From assembly GCA_900314495.1 (NCBI GenBank), contig OMVJ01000018.1, positions 49,898 through 89,930 on the forward strand: 40,033 bases of DNA. Direction: 5' to 3'. The position numbers were made by a program, and so were the translations under genes. Source of the stretch: an uncultured Olsenella sp. (lineage in GTDB: Bacteria > Actinomycetota > Coriobacteriia > Coriobacteriales > Atopobiaceae). The notes beneath the pieces were generated by a model. That model did not search any database and had not been told where the DNA came from. It saw nothing but the letters and a program-made list of their open reading frames with translations. This document shows, piece by piece, positions 24,248 to 34,535 of this stretch. How positions within the stretch are numbered: position 1 is the first letter of the stretch; each line of letters begins with the position of its first letter.

Positions 24248-24353
24248 ACGGTACGACACCGCTACGCCGAACGGCACAAGCAACCCGCGAGGACCCAAAG
24301 GGAGGGCCCCAGTGGGGAGGGCATCATTGGGTGGGCGTAGGGCGAGCAACGCG

Positions 24354-25643
24354 TCAGAACAGCTGGCACCCCGCCACGAACTTGTGGGCGATGCGCCCAC
24401 CCTCGCTGGACAGGTGGCAGAAGCGCTCCAGGCGCTGAGCCGCATCAAGGTGCCGCGGGGTGCGAATGCCGGAGTCGTCCAGCACCAGCGCGTCGAACTC
24501 GTAGCCGGCGACCAGGCTCCCCACCCTGCCGAAGAAGGAGCCACCACCGCACGTGGCCAGCCAGAACGCCTCTTGGATGGAGAGCGGCGGCAGCCCCTGG
24601 TCCACGCAGCGCCACCTCAGCTTTGAGACGGCCACGGCGTCACTCACCGCGCGGAACATGTTGAGGCTCGCACCGCCGGCAACGTCCGTGCCCAGACCGA
24701 CGTTCATGCCCAGGTCCAGGTAGCGGCGGATGGGCGCCATGCCGGAGCTGATGAGGGTGTTGGACTGCGGGCAATGGGCGATGTAGGTGCCGTGGGCCTG
24801 CAAGAGCCGGACCTCCTCGTCTGAGCAGTAGTTGCAGTGCGCCATGATGGCCTTGCCGCCTGCTGGGCCCTCGTCTCCCAGCAGGCCGAAGCGCGCGTAC
24901 GTCTGCCCGTAGCAGCTGGACCAGGGGCAGAGCTCCTTGACCCAGGCAATCTCGGAGAGGTTCTCAGAGAGGTGCGACTGCACGTTGAGGCCGCGCTCAT
25001 GGGCCAGCCTGCCCAGACCGCTCATGAGCTCGTCGTCGCAGCTGGGCGTGAAACGCGGCGTGATGATGGGCCGCGTGTTGGAGTAGCCGCGCGCCTCCAC
25101 GCCGTCCAGCCACGCACGCGTGGCCGCCAGCGAATCCGCCGCCGTGCCGTCGGCCAGGTAGTCAGGGCTGTTGCGGTTCATGTTGACCTTGCCCACGAAC
25201 GTCTTGAGACCCGTGGCCTCCAGCTTGTCCATGAGGAGCATCGTGGCAGGAACGTGCAGCGTGCCAAAGATGGCCGCCCGCGTGGTGGCGGAGCGGGCAA
25301 GGTCCTCCACGAAGTAGCCGTAGGCCTGGTGTGCATACGAGAGGTCCGCGTACTTGGCCTCCTCCGGGAAGGTGTAGGTGTTCAGCCAGTCCAGAAGCTC
25401 CAGGTCCGCACCCGTGCCGCGGAAGGTGTACTGGGGCGCGTGCACGTGCAAGTCCACTAGGCCGGGGCAAATTAGCTTGCCCGCGCAGTCAACCAGCGGC
25501 AGGTCAGCGTAGTCGGGCGGGATCTCGTCGAAGACGCCCGCACTCACGCCGTCATGGCAGACCACGTACGCATCCTCCCGCGCGTCGAAGGTCGTCGGGC
25601 TGGCGTTGTAGCACACAGCACCCCTGAGGACGAACCCATTCAT
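24354..25643 (-). CDS. guaD: Guanine deaminase
   Basis: A 429-residue zinc amidohydrolase converting guanine to xanthine and ammonia. It has PGLVDLHVHAPQYTFRG (about 60-76), in which HVHAPQY is typical of guanine deaminases. VQSHLSEN, AHCNYCSDEE and GTDVAGGASLNMF supply further metal and substrate contacts. Start at 25643 with GAGGTG upstream. It reads away from the YheO-type regulator and the xpt-M20 genes, across a region with hairpins. Product xanthine is the substrate of the xanthine phosphoribosyltransferase nearby and of xanthine dehydrogenase-type hydroxylases. Confidence 0.93.
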   Translation of the reverse strand: MNGFVLRGAVCYNASPTTFDAREDAYVVCHDGVSAGVFDEIPPDYADLPLVDCAGKLICPGLVDLHVHAPQYTFRGTGADLELLDWLNTYTFPEEAKYADLSYAHQAYGYFVEDLARSATTRAAIFGTLHVPATMLLMDKLEATGLKTFVGKVNMNRNSPDYLADGTAADSLAATRAWLDGVEARGYSNTRPIITPRFTPSCDDELMSGLGRLAHERGLNVQSHLSENLSEIAWVKELCPWSSCYGQTYARFGLLGDEGPAGGKAIMAHCNYCSDEEVRLLQAHGTYIAHCPQSNTLISSGMAPIRRYLDLGMNVGLGTDVAGGASLNMFRAVSDAVAVSKLRWRCVDQGLPPLSIQEAFWLATCGGGSFFGRVGSLVAGYEFDALVLDDSGIRTPRHLDAAQRLERFCHLSSEGGRIAHKFVAGCQLF

Positions 25644-25685
25644 GTCTGCACCTCGCGACTCGTGGTCTGTAAGTCGTCACAAAGA

Positions 25686-25721
25686 ACCCGCCGCTCCATT
25701 GTATGCAAGGGAGCGGCGGGT
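25686..25721 (-). promoter_or_regulatory. Terminator-like hairpin in the leader region of guaD
   Basis: A perfect 12-bp GC-rich stem (ACCCGCCGCTCC with GGAGCGGCGGGT) and a 12-base loop, followed on the minus strand by TTCTTTG. It lies 43 bases upstream of the guaD start and no other minus-strand gene ends here. So it may be an attenuator in the guaD leader. I could not match a known purine riboswitch ahead of it. Confidence 0.5.
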
Positions 25722-25731
25722 CTCGCCACGT

Positions 25732-25762
25732 GTGTCAAAAGGGAAACGTCCCCTTTTGGCAC
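25732..25762. repeat. Short palindromic repeat, GGGGACGT-core family
   Basis: Arms GTGTCAAAAGGG and CCCTTTTGGCAC pair over 12 positions with one mismatch around a 7-base loop. The same core (GGGGACGT followed by CC and TTTTG, minus strand) recurs at 31622-31650. It ends exactly where the promoter of the regulator gene begins. Confidence 0.8.
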
Positions 25763-25791
25763 TTGAAGTCAGACAAATTGTTTGGTCTAAT
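25763..25791 (+). promoter_or_regulatory. Candidate promoter of the YheO-type regulator
   Basis: TTGAAG, 17 bases, TCTAAT, with a TG one base before the -10 box. It lies about 120 bases upstream of the regulator's start. An imperfect palindrome (AGACAAATTGTTTGGTCT, 25771-25788) covers the spacer and could be an operator. Confidence 0.5.
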
Positions 25792-25910
25792 AACTTCTAG
25801 TCTGTTAAGGTGGTCTGGGATGTCCCAGAGCGCGCAGGCTTGCACTAATGCCCGAGGCCAGGACGACCAAGGGTCCCACAACTGGTAGCGCGGTGGCACG
25901 GGAGGCACAC

Positions 25911-26564
25911 ATGGATGCGCAGCAGAGGGAGTTCTGCCAGAGGGTGGCGCGGGGCATTGCCACGGAGTTTGGCCCAAAGTGCGAGGTTGTGGTGCACGAC
26001 CTTGAGAGTGCCGACCCCGACCACACCGTCATCATTGTGGAGAACGGGGAGGTGACGGGAAGGAAGGTGGGCGACGGCCCCTCCCGCGTGGCCCTGGAGG
26101 CGCTGCGCAGCAAGTGCAATCCTCCCCAAGACAGGATTGCCTACCTCACCAAGACGGAGGACGGGCGCATCCTCAAGTCCACCACCATCTTCCTGCGCAA
26201 CCAGGACGGCGAGGCCACCGGCATCCTGGCCATAAACTACGACATAACCCTCATGGTGAGCGCCAGCCAGGAGCTGAGCGCGCTTGCCGGCGACGCGGGT
26301 GACACCGCGAAAACCGCCCAGTTCATCCCCCGCAGTGTGAGCCAGCTGCTGGACGACCTCATAGAGAAGAGCGTGGAACTCGTCGGCAAGCCCGTATCGC
26401 TCATGGGCAGGGACGACAAGGTGCGTGCCGTCGGCTTCCTGGACAACGCCGGCGCCTTCCTCATAACGCGGGCGGGACAGCGGGTGTGCGACCGCTTCGG
26501 CATATCAAAGTTCACCCTTTATAGCTATCTGGACGCCGCGCGGCAGCAGGCGCAGGGAGCATAG
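25911..26564 (+). CDS. YheO-like PAS/helix-turn-helix transcriptional regulator
   Basis: A 217-residue protein of the YheO/DauR type. N-terminal PAS-like domain with FGPKCEVVVHDLES and TGILAINYDIT; C-terminal HTH near residues 180-210, RVCDRFGISKFTLYSYLD. Relatives control catabolism of amino acids or purine-related compounds. Start at 25911 (MDAQQREF) follows GGGAGG five bases before; an ATG 21 codons upstream also lies in frame but lacks a good site. It is divergent from guaD and 103 bases ahead of xpt, so it is the obvious candidate regulator of this purine locus. Confidence 0.85.
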   Translation: MDAQQREFCQRVARGIATEFGPKCEVVVHDLESADPDHTVIIVENGEVTGRKVGDGPSRVALEALRSKCNPPQDRIAYLTKTEDGRILKSTTIFLRNQDGEATGILAINYDITLMVSASQELSALAGDAGDTAKTAQFIPRSVSQLLDDLIEKSVELVGKPVSLMGRDDKVRAVGFLDNAGAFLITRAGQRVCDRFGISKFTLYSYLDAARQQAQGA

Positions 26565-26623
26565 GGTACTGCTGGCCTGATTTATGCCGCCCGTACCAGA
26601 AACCCTCCCTTAGCGCTACACTT

Positions 26624-26644
26624 CTGCACATCGCATATGTGCAG
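26624..26644. promoter_or_regulatory. Inverted repeat just upstream of xpt
   Basis: CTGCACAT, 5 bases, ATGTGCAG: perfect 8-bp arms ending 23 bases before the xpt ATG. Either an operator or a hairpin close to the ribosome binding site (AAGGGGAA). Confidence 0.5.
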
Positions 26645-26667
26645 ACGGGGTCTGGAAGGGGAACTAC

Positions 26668-27246
26668 ATGCAGGAGCTTGAGGAGCGAATCCTGACCGAG
26701 GGCGTCATCAGGCCGGGCAACGTGCTGAAGGTGGACGGCTTCATCAACCACCAGTGCGACGTGGACCTGTTCGACAGGATGGGTGCCGAGTGGGCACGGC
26801 TCTTCGCCGGCCGCCCCGTGGACAAGATCCTGACCATCGAGGCCTCGGGCATTGCGCTGGCCAGCATCGCGGCACTGCACTTCGGCCGCGTTCCCGTGGT
26901 GTTCGCGCGCAAGTCCGTGGGCAAAAACCTTGACGGCGACCTCTACCACGCGGTCGTTCACTCCTACACGCACGGCGTGGACAACAACGTGATCGTGGAG
27001 CGCCGCCTGCTCAACCCCGGCGAGAACGTCATCCTTATCGACGACTTCCTGGCCAACGGTGCCGCCATCCGCGGCTTGCTGGAGATTTGCGACCAGGCCA
27101 AGGTCAACGTGCAGGGCATTGGCATCGCCGTGGAGAAGGGCTTCCAGACCGGTGGCCACGACCTGCGCGCCATGGGCTACGACGTGCAGTCCCTGGCCAT
27201 TGTCCAGGAGATGGATGCCGACACGGGCACCATCCGCTTTGCCTAG
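26668..27246 (+). CDS. xpt: Xanthine phosphoribosyltransferase
   Basis: A 192-residue salvage enzyme that makes XMP from xanthine and PRPP. Start [25 protein letters not shown] as in Bacillus Xpt (shown here only by key parts: LEERI, VLKVD, FINHQ). It has [18 protein letters not shown] and the PRPP loop [11 protein letters not shown] (about 126-136). Full family length. AAGGGGAACTAC precedes the ATG. Its stop lies 12 bases before the M20 gene's GTG, so the two form an operon. Confidence 0.93.
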   Translation: MQELEERILTEGVIRPGNVLKVDGFINHQCDVDLFDRMGAEWARLFAGRPVDKILTIEASGIALASIAALHFGRVPVVFARKSVGKNLDGDLYHAVVHSYTHGVDNNVIVERRLLNPGENVILIDDFLANGAAIRGLLEICDQAKVNVQGIGIAVEKGFQTGGHDLRAMGYDVQSLAIVQEMDADTGTIRFA

Positions 27247-27258
27247 CGCAAGGGTAAT

Positions 27259-28398
27259 GTGACTTCCGTGCAAGCTTCCGATGCTCTGGGCCTGCTGAGA
27301 CAACTTGCCGTCATTCCCGCGCCGTCCCACCATGAGGAGCGGCGCGCCACTTTCGTGCGGGACTGGCTGCGCGCGGCGGGTGCCACCCACATGGAGATTG
27401 ACGACGTCAAGAACGTGGTGTGCCAGCTGGGACCCGCGGACGTGGACCGCTTCGTGGTCTTCTCCGCACACACGGACGTCGTGTTCCCGGACACGGACCC
27501 ACTGCCCCTGCACGAGGACGCAGAGAAGATCTATGCCCCTGGCGTGGGCGATGACACCGCCAACCTGTGCGCCCTGCTGCTGGCAACGCGCGAGCTCATT
27601 GCCCACCCCGAGGCCCTGCCGCGCAGCTGCGGCGTGCTGGTGGTGGCCAACTCCTGCGAGGAGGGCCTGGGCAACCTGGACGGAACCAAGGCGCTCTACC
27701 GCAGGTACGCGGGGCAGATTGTGGAGCACGTGGCCTTTGACCTGTACCTGCCGCAGTGTATCTCCTGCGCCGTGGGCTCGCACCGCTACCGCATTACCTG
27801 CCACACGCAGGGCGGCCACTCCCTGCGGGACTACGGCCGCCCCAACGCCATAGAGGTCCTGTGCAACCTGGTGGAGGACCTGTACGGCAACGGGCGTCCC
27901 TGGGGCGCGGAGCCCTTCCCCGACGACGAGGGTGCCACGCAGAACGTGGGGGTCATCAGCGGCGGAACCAGCGTGAACGCCATCCCCGCGGAGGCCAGCA
28001 TGCTGTACGAGTACCGGTCCGCGTCTGAGCTGATGCTCCAGAACCTGGCAAGCAGGCTGCGTGGCACAATTCAGAAGCACAGCCACTTCGACGGAACGCT
28101 TGAGCTGCAGTGCATTGGCGAGCGTCCGGGCAACGGGCGCGTGGACCAGGTTGCCCTTGAGGCGCTGGCGGCCCGGGCGGGCGAAGTCATCACCCGCGTT
28201 ACGGGCCAGGAGCCGGACCAGTCCCCCGCCTCCACGGACGTCAACGTGCCCCTCTCGCTGGGGATTCCCGCGGTATGCGTGGGCGCCGTGCGCGGCGGCC
28301 TTCTGCACACCCGCGACGAGTGGGTGGAGAAGGCCAGCCTGGAAGACGGTTGCCGCGTGGCGCACGACATCATGTTCGGCGAGCTGGCGCGCCTGTAG
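27259..28398 (+). CDS. M20-family metallo-amidohydrolase/peptidase
   Basis: A 379-residue zinc hydrolase. Metal ligands are visible in VFSAHTDVVFP (His, about 75), GVGDDTANL (Asp) and NSCEEGLGN (Glu-Glu), with the dimerisation-domain segment CHTQGGHSLRDYG. The GTG start (VTSVQASD) lies 13 bases from xpt. Members act as peptidases, deacylases or carbamoyl hydrolases. In selenium-dependent molybdenum hydroxylase loci an M20 protein (YgeY) is a frequent companion, so a role in ureide or carbamoyl-amino-acid breakdown is possible but not shown. Confidence 0.85.
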   Translation: MTSVQASDALGLLRQLAVIPAPSHHEERRATFVRDWLRAAGATHMEIDDVKNVVCQLGPADVDRFVVFSAHTDVVFPDTDPLPLHEDAEKIYAPGVGDDTANLCALLLATRELIAHPEALPRSCGVLVVANSCEEGLGNLDGTKALYRRYAGQIVEHVAFDLYLPQCISCAVGSHRYRITCHTQGGHSLRDYGRPNAIEVLCNLVEDLYGNGRPWGAEPFPDDEGATQNVGVISGGTSVNAIPAEASMLYEYRSASELMLQNLASRLRGTIQKHSHFDGTLELQCIGERPGNGRVDQVALEALAARAGEVITRVTGQEPDQSPASTDVNVPLSLGIPAVCVGAVRGGLLHTRDEWVEKASLEDGCRVAHDIMFGELARL

Positions 28399-28457
28399 CG
28401 AGACCAGCGCGCGGTGCAGGCAGGCAGGCGAGGATTCCCGACGGCAAGGAGCAGGCA

Positions 28458-29263
28458 ATGGCGGACCAACAGCGCGAGGAGACCGCGACCGACAGGCTGC
28501 AGATCGTTCTTGGCCAGGAGGGCCTGGCGCGGCTGCAGACGGCCACGGTCATGGTGCTGGGGCTTGGCGGCGTGGGATCCAACTGCGCGGTGGCCCTTGC
28601 CCGCGGGGGCGTGGGGCACCTGGTGCTGGTGGACAAGGACGTGGTGGGTGCCAGCAACATAAACCGGCAGGCCGTGGCGCGCGTGAGCACCATTGGCCAG
28701 CCCAAGACCGACGTCATGCGCCAGATGGTGGCCGACATCAACCCCAGCTGCCAGGTAACGACGCTCACCGCCTTCATTGAGAAGGACCGCGTGGCAGACC
28801 AGCTGGGCGCCCTCCCCCGGCCGGACTACGTGGTGGACGCCATCGACACCGTTACGTGGTGGACGCCATCGACACCGTATCCCAGAAGCTGCAGATTGCC
28901 CAATGGTGCCAGGAGCAAGGTCTGCGGGAGATAAGCTCCATGGGTGGCGCCAACAAGATCGACCCCACGCGGTTCCGCGTGAGCGACATCAACAAGACCA
29001 ACATCGACCCCCTGTGCCGCATCATCCGCAAGGAGTGCCGCAAGCGCGGCATCCGCCACCTGCAGGTCCTGTGGTCGGACGAGGAGCCCATGCGCGTGGA
29101 GCCCATCGACGGCCCGCGCGACCACAGTACCAGGCCGGAGGACAAGGGCTCCATCCTGGGCACCATGAGCTACATCCCGCCCATCATGGGGCAGATCATG
29201 GCCGGCCGCGTGATCTGCGACCTGGTGGGCTTGAAGAACGGCTACGCCGCGAGGCCGTGGTAG
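28458..29263 (+). pseudogene. tcdA: tRNA threonylcarbamoyladenosine dehydratase, frame broken by a 26-bp duplication
   Basis: TcdA (CsdL/YgdL, E1-like ThiF fold) cyclises t6A37 to ct6A37 in ANN-decoding tRNAs. First part, from ATG 28458 with AAGGAG upstream: TDRLQIVLGQEGLARLQ, VLGLGGVGSNCAVALAR, VLVDKDVVGASNINRQ. The frame is lost at a 26-bp tandem duplication (28827-28878) that repeats the codons for YVVDAIDTV. After it the other frame continues perfectly with SQKLQIAQWCQEQGL, SSMGGANKIDPTRF and GSILGTMSYIPPIMGQIMAG to 29263. Removing one copy restores a 259-residue protein of normal length. As sequenced the first frame ends at 28934, so the protein would be cut in half. Confidence 0.9.
28827..28878 (+). 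repeat. 26-bp perfect tandem duplication inside tcdA
   Basis: Positions 28827-28852 and 28853-28878 are identical. 26 is not a multiple of three, so the duplication shifts the reading frame. There is no other damage in the gene, which indicates a very recent event, a reversible slippage site or an assembly artefact. Confidence 0.95.
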
Positions 29264-29289
29264 ACGTGGGCGCGGCGCAACCGGACAGC

Positions 29290-30039
29290 ATGCGAATCTG
29301 CGACATGCATGTTCACCTGGGCTTCATTGCCAATGCGCCGCAGGTCGTGGTCGACGCCGCCGCCGATGGCCTGGCGCTCTTCGCAAACACCGTGACGCCG
29401 GAGGAGTACGTTACCGCTCGCGAGGAGGCGTGGTCGCGTGCGACGAACGTTCGCATGGGAGTGGGCATGCACCCCTGGTGGGTGGCGGACGGACGGGTGA
29501 GCGCAAGCGACGTGCAGCTCTTCTGCGAGCTTGCCGCAGACGCCCACTACATCGGCGAGATCGGACTGGACTTCTCCGACAAGCACACAGATCCGGCGTC
29601 GCGCGACACGCAGGTTGCCGCATTCACCGCCGCCGCGCAGGTCTGCGCCGAGGACGCGAAGGTCGTCTCCATCCACTCCGTACGCGCGGTGGATGCCGTG
29701 CTCGACGTGCTGGAATCCACGGGGGCACTCAGCAAGTCCCACTGCATCTTCCACTGGTTCAGCGGGTCCACGCCGGAACTGTGGCGCGCCATCCATGCGG
29801 GCTGCTACTTCTCCGTCAACGAGATGCAGGTCAGGACCCGTAAGGCAAAGGAACAGCTCAAGCTCATCCCACGTGAGCGTCTGCTGCTGGAGACGGACCT
29901 GCCGCCTGGCGAGGGTGTGGACTTCTCAGCAGAACAGATTGAAGACTCTCTGCAGAACGCGCTTGCAGGCCTTGAGCAGATTCGCGGTGAAAGCCTGCAG
30001 TCCACGTGCCGAGAGAATGCCGGCAGGCTCCTGGCATAG
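29290..30039 (+). CDS. TatD-family metal-dependent hydrolase
   Basis: A 249-residue TIM-barrel hydrolase of the TatD type (DNase/phosphoesterase-like). Metal-binding start CDMHVHLGF (about 4-12), GMHPWW, YIGEIGLDF with the catalytic Glu, VVSIHSV, CIFHWFSGS, GCYFSVNE and LLLETDLPPGE. Start placed at ATG 29290 (MRICDMHVH); a GTG at 29266 would add eight residues, and neither has a strong ribosome binding site. It follows tcdA by 26 bases and may be translated from the same message. Its substrate is unknown. Confidence 0.88.
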   Translation: MRICDMHVHLGFIANAPQVVVDAAADGLALFANTVTPEEYVTAREEAWSRATNVRMGVGMHPWWVADGRVSASDVQLFCELAADAHYIGEIGLDFSDKHTDPASRDTQVAAFTAAAQVCAEDAKVVSIHSVRAVDAVLDVLESTGALSKSHCIFHWFSGSTPELWRAIHAGCYFSVNEMQVRTRKAKEQLKLIPRERLLLETDLPPGEGVDFSAEQIEDSLQNALAGLEQIRGESLQSTCRENAGRLLA

Positions 30040-30495
30040 GCGAAATGGACCCAACGCGGTGCCCTGATTTGCGATTCTGCGAGTCTTAGACCGACTTGGC
30101 CGAGCACATCGTGTTATCACCGCAGATAGGATGCTCGCGCGGGAGGTGAGTATTCCCCACCGTGGGAAACAGCACCTCCCCGCGGAAGACCATTTTGCAA
30201 AATTGCAGCTCAGAGGGGGTGCGCGTTTTTCTGAGCTCGGCTGAGACAGCGCTTCGCATCCAAAACTCTCATTTTCGCAAATGAAGGTCTCGGAACCGCC
30301 CGGAGTAACCCCGGATGGCAGGCTCCCAGGCTTCCAGTAGGCGGAGTGACCTGAATACCCCAGCCTGAATACCCGCTTCCGGCACCAGCGCCCATCATAC
30401 TTCACACAGGAAAGAGCCATGCGTTTGCCGACGTGGACCTCTTCAACCCCGCCGGATTTCCTATCGTTATGACGGCTTCGCTACAAAGGAGAACC
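30040..30495. other. Gene-free stretch with several palindromes
   Basis: No gene supported. It contains a nested hairpin (GGGAGGTG 30141-30148 with CACCTCCC 30173-30180, enclosing TTCCC/GGGAA). Two A/T-rich near-palindromes follow: CATTTTGCAAAATTG near 30191 and CATTTTCGCAAATGAAGG near 30269. Between them is a GCTCAG/CTGAGC stem around 30207-30236. Such a set of motifs looks like an intergenic repeat unit or structured RNA. The last ~60 bases hold the leader of the radical SAM gene. Confidence 0.45.
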
Positions 30496-31377
30496 ATGAC
30501 CGACCCTGCAGACAACACCTCGAGCAGAAATCCTGAGGTACCCCTCTACTCCACCCAAGAGGTATACCGGCCCGTGTTCGAGGAGAAGAGCGCCCTCTTG
30601 GAGGTGCAGGTTGGCTGCAGCTGGCGGCGGTGCAAGTTCTGCGACTTCCCGCATGACGGTTACCGAATGTTCACGCTGGACGAGATTGACGCCAAGGCAC
30701 GGCAGCTTGCGGTGCTGGCTCAGGGCAGTAGGCGCCTCTTCCTGCTCGGCGCCAACGCATTCCACCGACCCGCACGCGAGCTGCTGCAGATCTTCCAGAT
30801 CGTGTACAAGTACATGCCCTGGATCGAAGAGATCAGCATGTACGCGCGCTACACGGACGTGATGGAGAAGACCGACCAGGAGCTGCAGCTGCTGCACGAG
30901 TGCGGCCTGGTGGAACTGCACATCGGCATGGAGTCTGGCTACCAGAAGCTGCTGGACTACATGGACAAGGGCGTGAGCGTGGAAGACGCCAAGCTGGCAT
31001 GCCGCCGCCTGCGCGCGGCCGGCATCGTGTACACCTTCACCATGATCTGCGGCCTGGGCGGACAGAACATGTCCGTGGAGCACGCGTACTATTCCGCCCT
31101 CTTCCTCAACGAGACGCAACCCAAACGCCTGTGGATTCTGGGCCTTTTGCTCTGGCCAAACACCCCGCTTGCAACCCTGGTGGAACGGGGCGAGTTCAAG
31201 CAACTCTCGCTCAAGCAGCGCCTGGAGGAGCTGGGCCGCATGGTGGACATGCTGCAGCTGGACGACTGCCAGTTCGTGGACTCGACGGTGCTCAACAAGT
31301 ACACGCTGCGGGCCCACCTGCCGGAGGAGCTACCCCAGCTGCGCGGGGCGATTCAGGCGCTGATGTGGGAGGCGTAA
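30496..31377 (+). CDS. Radical SAM protein of unknown substrate
   Basis: A 293-residue radical S-adenosylmethionine enzyme. The iron-sulfur cysteines are in GCSWRRCKFCDF (C41, C46, C49), a C-x4-C-x2-C spacing rather than the classic C-x3-C-x2-C. This longer spacing also occurs in a group of small radical SAM proteins related to the oxygen-independent coproporphyrinogen oxidase-like and B12-type families. Further barrel motifs: FLLGANAF, ISMYARYTDVM, ELHIGMESGYQKLLDYMDKG and YTFTMICGLGG. Start at 30496 (MTDPADN), AAAGGAG upstream. No cobalamin domain. No neighbour suggests a substrate. Confidence 0.88.
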   Translation: MTDPADNTSSRNPEVPLYSTQEVYRPVFEEKSALLEVQVGCSWRRCKFCDFPHDGYRMFTLDEIDAKARQLAVLAQGSRRLFLLGANAFHRPARELLQIFQIVYKYMPWIEEISMYARYTDVMEKTDQELQLLHECGLVELHIGMESGYQKLLDYMDKGVSVEDAKLACRRLRAAGIVYTFTMICGLGGQNMSVEHAYYSALFLNETQPKRLWILGLLLWPNTPLATLVERGEFKQLSLKQRLEELGRMVDMLQLDDCQFVDSTVLNKYTLRAHLPEELPQLRGAIQALMWEA

Positions 31378-31481
31378 GCCCGGAGCTAGAGCTGCGTCAC
31401 GAAGAAGGACCACGCCTCGAGTGCGCTGCCGCTGACAATGCCACGCCGGTTGAATGGCGTGAGAGCAAACGACCTCCCTTC

Positions 31482-31521
31482 CAAGACGTGCTTTGAGGAT
31501 GCAAGACGTGCTTTGAGGATG
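31482..31521. repeat. 20-bp perfect tandem duplication
   Basis: Two adjoining copies of CAAGACGTGCTTTGAGGATG in the gap between the radical SAM gene and valS. No coding role seen. Confidence 0.9.
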
Positions 31522-31592
31522 CGGAATCCATAGACGCATGCCCTCCTCGACCCATCGTAGAGGCAAAGATGCACGTTGCAGGCATAAGAAAA

Positions 31593-31617
31593 GGCCGGGC
31601 ACCTGAGGTGCCCGGCC
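31593..31617 (-). terminator. Rho-independent terminator after valS
   Basis: An 11-bp perfect stem GGCCGGGCACC/GGTGCCCGGCC with a 3-base loop, followed on the minus strand by TTTTCTTA. It is 31 bases past the valS stop. Confidence 0.93.
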
Positions 31618-31621
31618 CCAA

Positions 31622-31647
31622 TGAGACAAAAGGTACGTCCCCGTGTC

Positions 31648-31650
<3 letters not shown>
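31622..31650. repeat. Short palindromic repeat overlapping the valS stop codon, GGGGACGT-core family
   Basis: Arms TGAGACA (31622-31628) and TGTCTCA (31644-31650) enclose a core that reads CGGGGACGTACCTTT on the minus strand. The first three bases of the element on that strand, TGA, are the stop codon of valS. Related to the palindrome at 25732-25762. Confidence 0.8.
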
Positions 31651-34344
<2,694 letters not shown>

Positions 34345-34435
34345 GTCTTCCACGACGGTTCCGCCTTCTGGTCCTGACGCGCACTGGCACCGCGCCACAA
34401 AGCTTCATATGCAGGTCAAGAGGATAGCACTGTTG

Positions 34436-34465
34436 GGCCACGGCCGCTTGCGAGCGGTCGTGGCC
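34436..34465 (-). terminator. Strong hairpin between the coiled-coil gene and valS
   Basis: A 13-bp stem (GGCCACGGCCGCT with AGCGGTCGTGGCC, one G-U pair) and a TGCG loop. It lies 71 bases after the coiled-coil gene's stop. There is no U-tract on either strand, so it may be a weak or factor-assisted terminator, or a 3'-end stabiliser. Confidence 0.5.
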
Positions 34466-34535
34466 AGGAAACGGGCTGATGTTTGCGGCTGATGTTACGG
34501 GCGCTGGGGGCCGTGCTGGCAGCGGACGGCAACGG

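Noticed and set aside
25644-25910. Known purine riboswitch between guaD and the regulator
   Set aside because: The conserved core of guanine/adenine riboswitches is absent on both strands; only hairpins and a repeat remain, recorded separately.
26512-28458. A 648-codon open frame antisense to xpt and the M20 gene
   Set aside because: His/Gly/Ala-rich shadow of two real genes; no motif and no ribosome binding site logic.
28458-29263. tcdA as a selenoprotein or programmed frameshift gene
   Set aside because: The frame change coincides exactly with a 26-bp duplicated block and no slippery heptamer or SECIS-like need is seen; duplication explains it fully.
28856-29263. Second half of tcdA as an independent gene started at GTG
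   Set aside because: No ribosome binding site precedes the GTG and the piece lacks the nucleotide-binding half of the enzyme.
34345-34535. Possible T-box leader ahead of valS
   Set aside because: The T-box core sequence and specifier-loop architecture are not visible; only a single strong hairpin is present.
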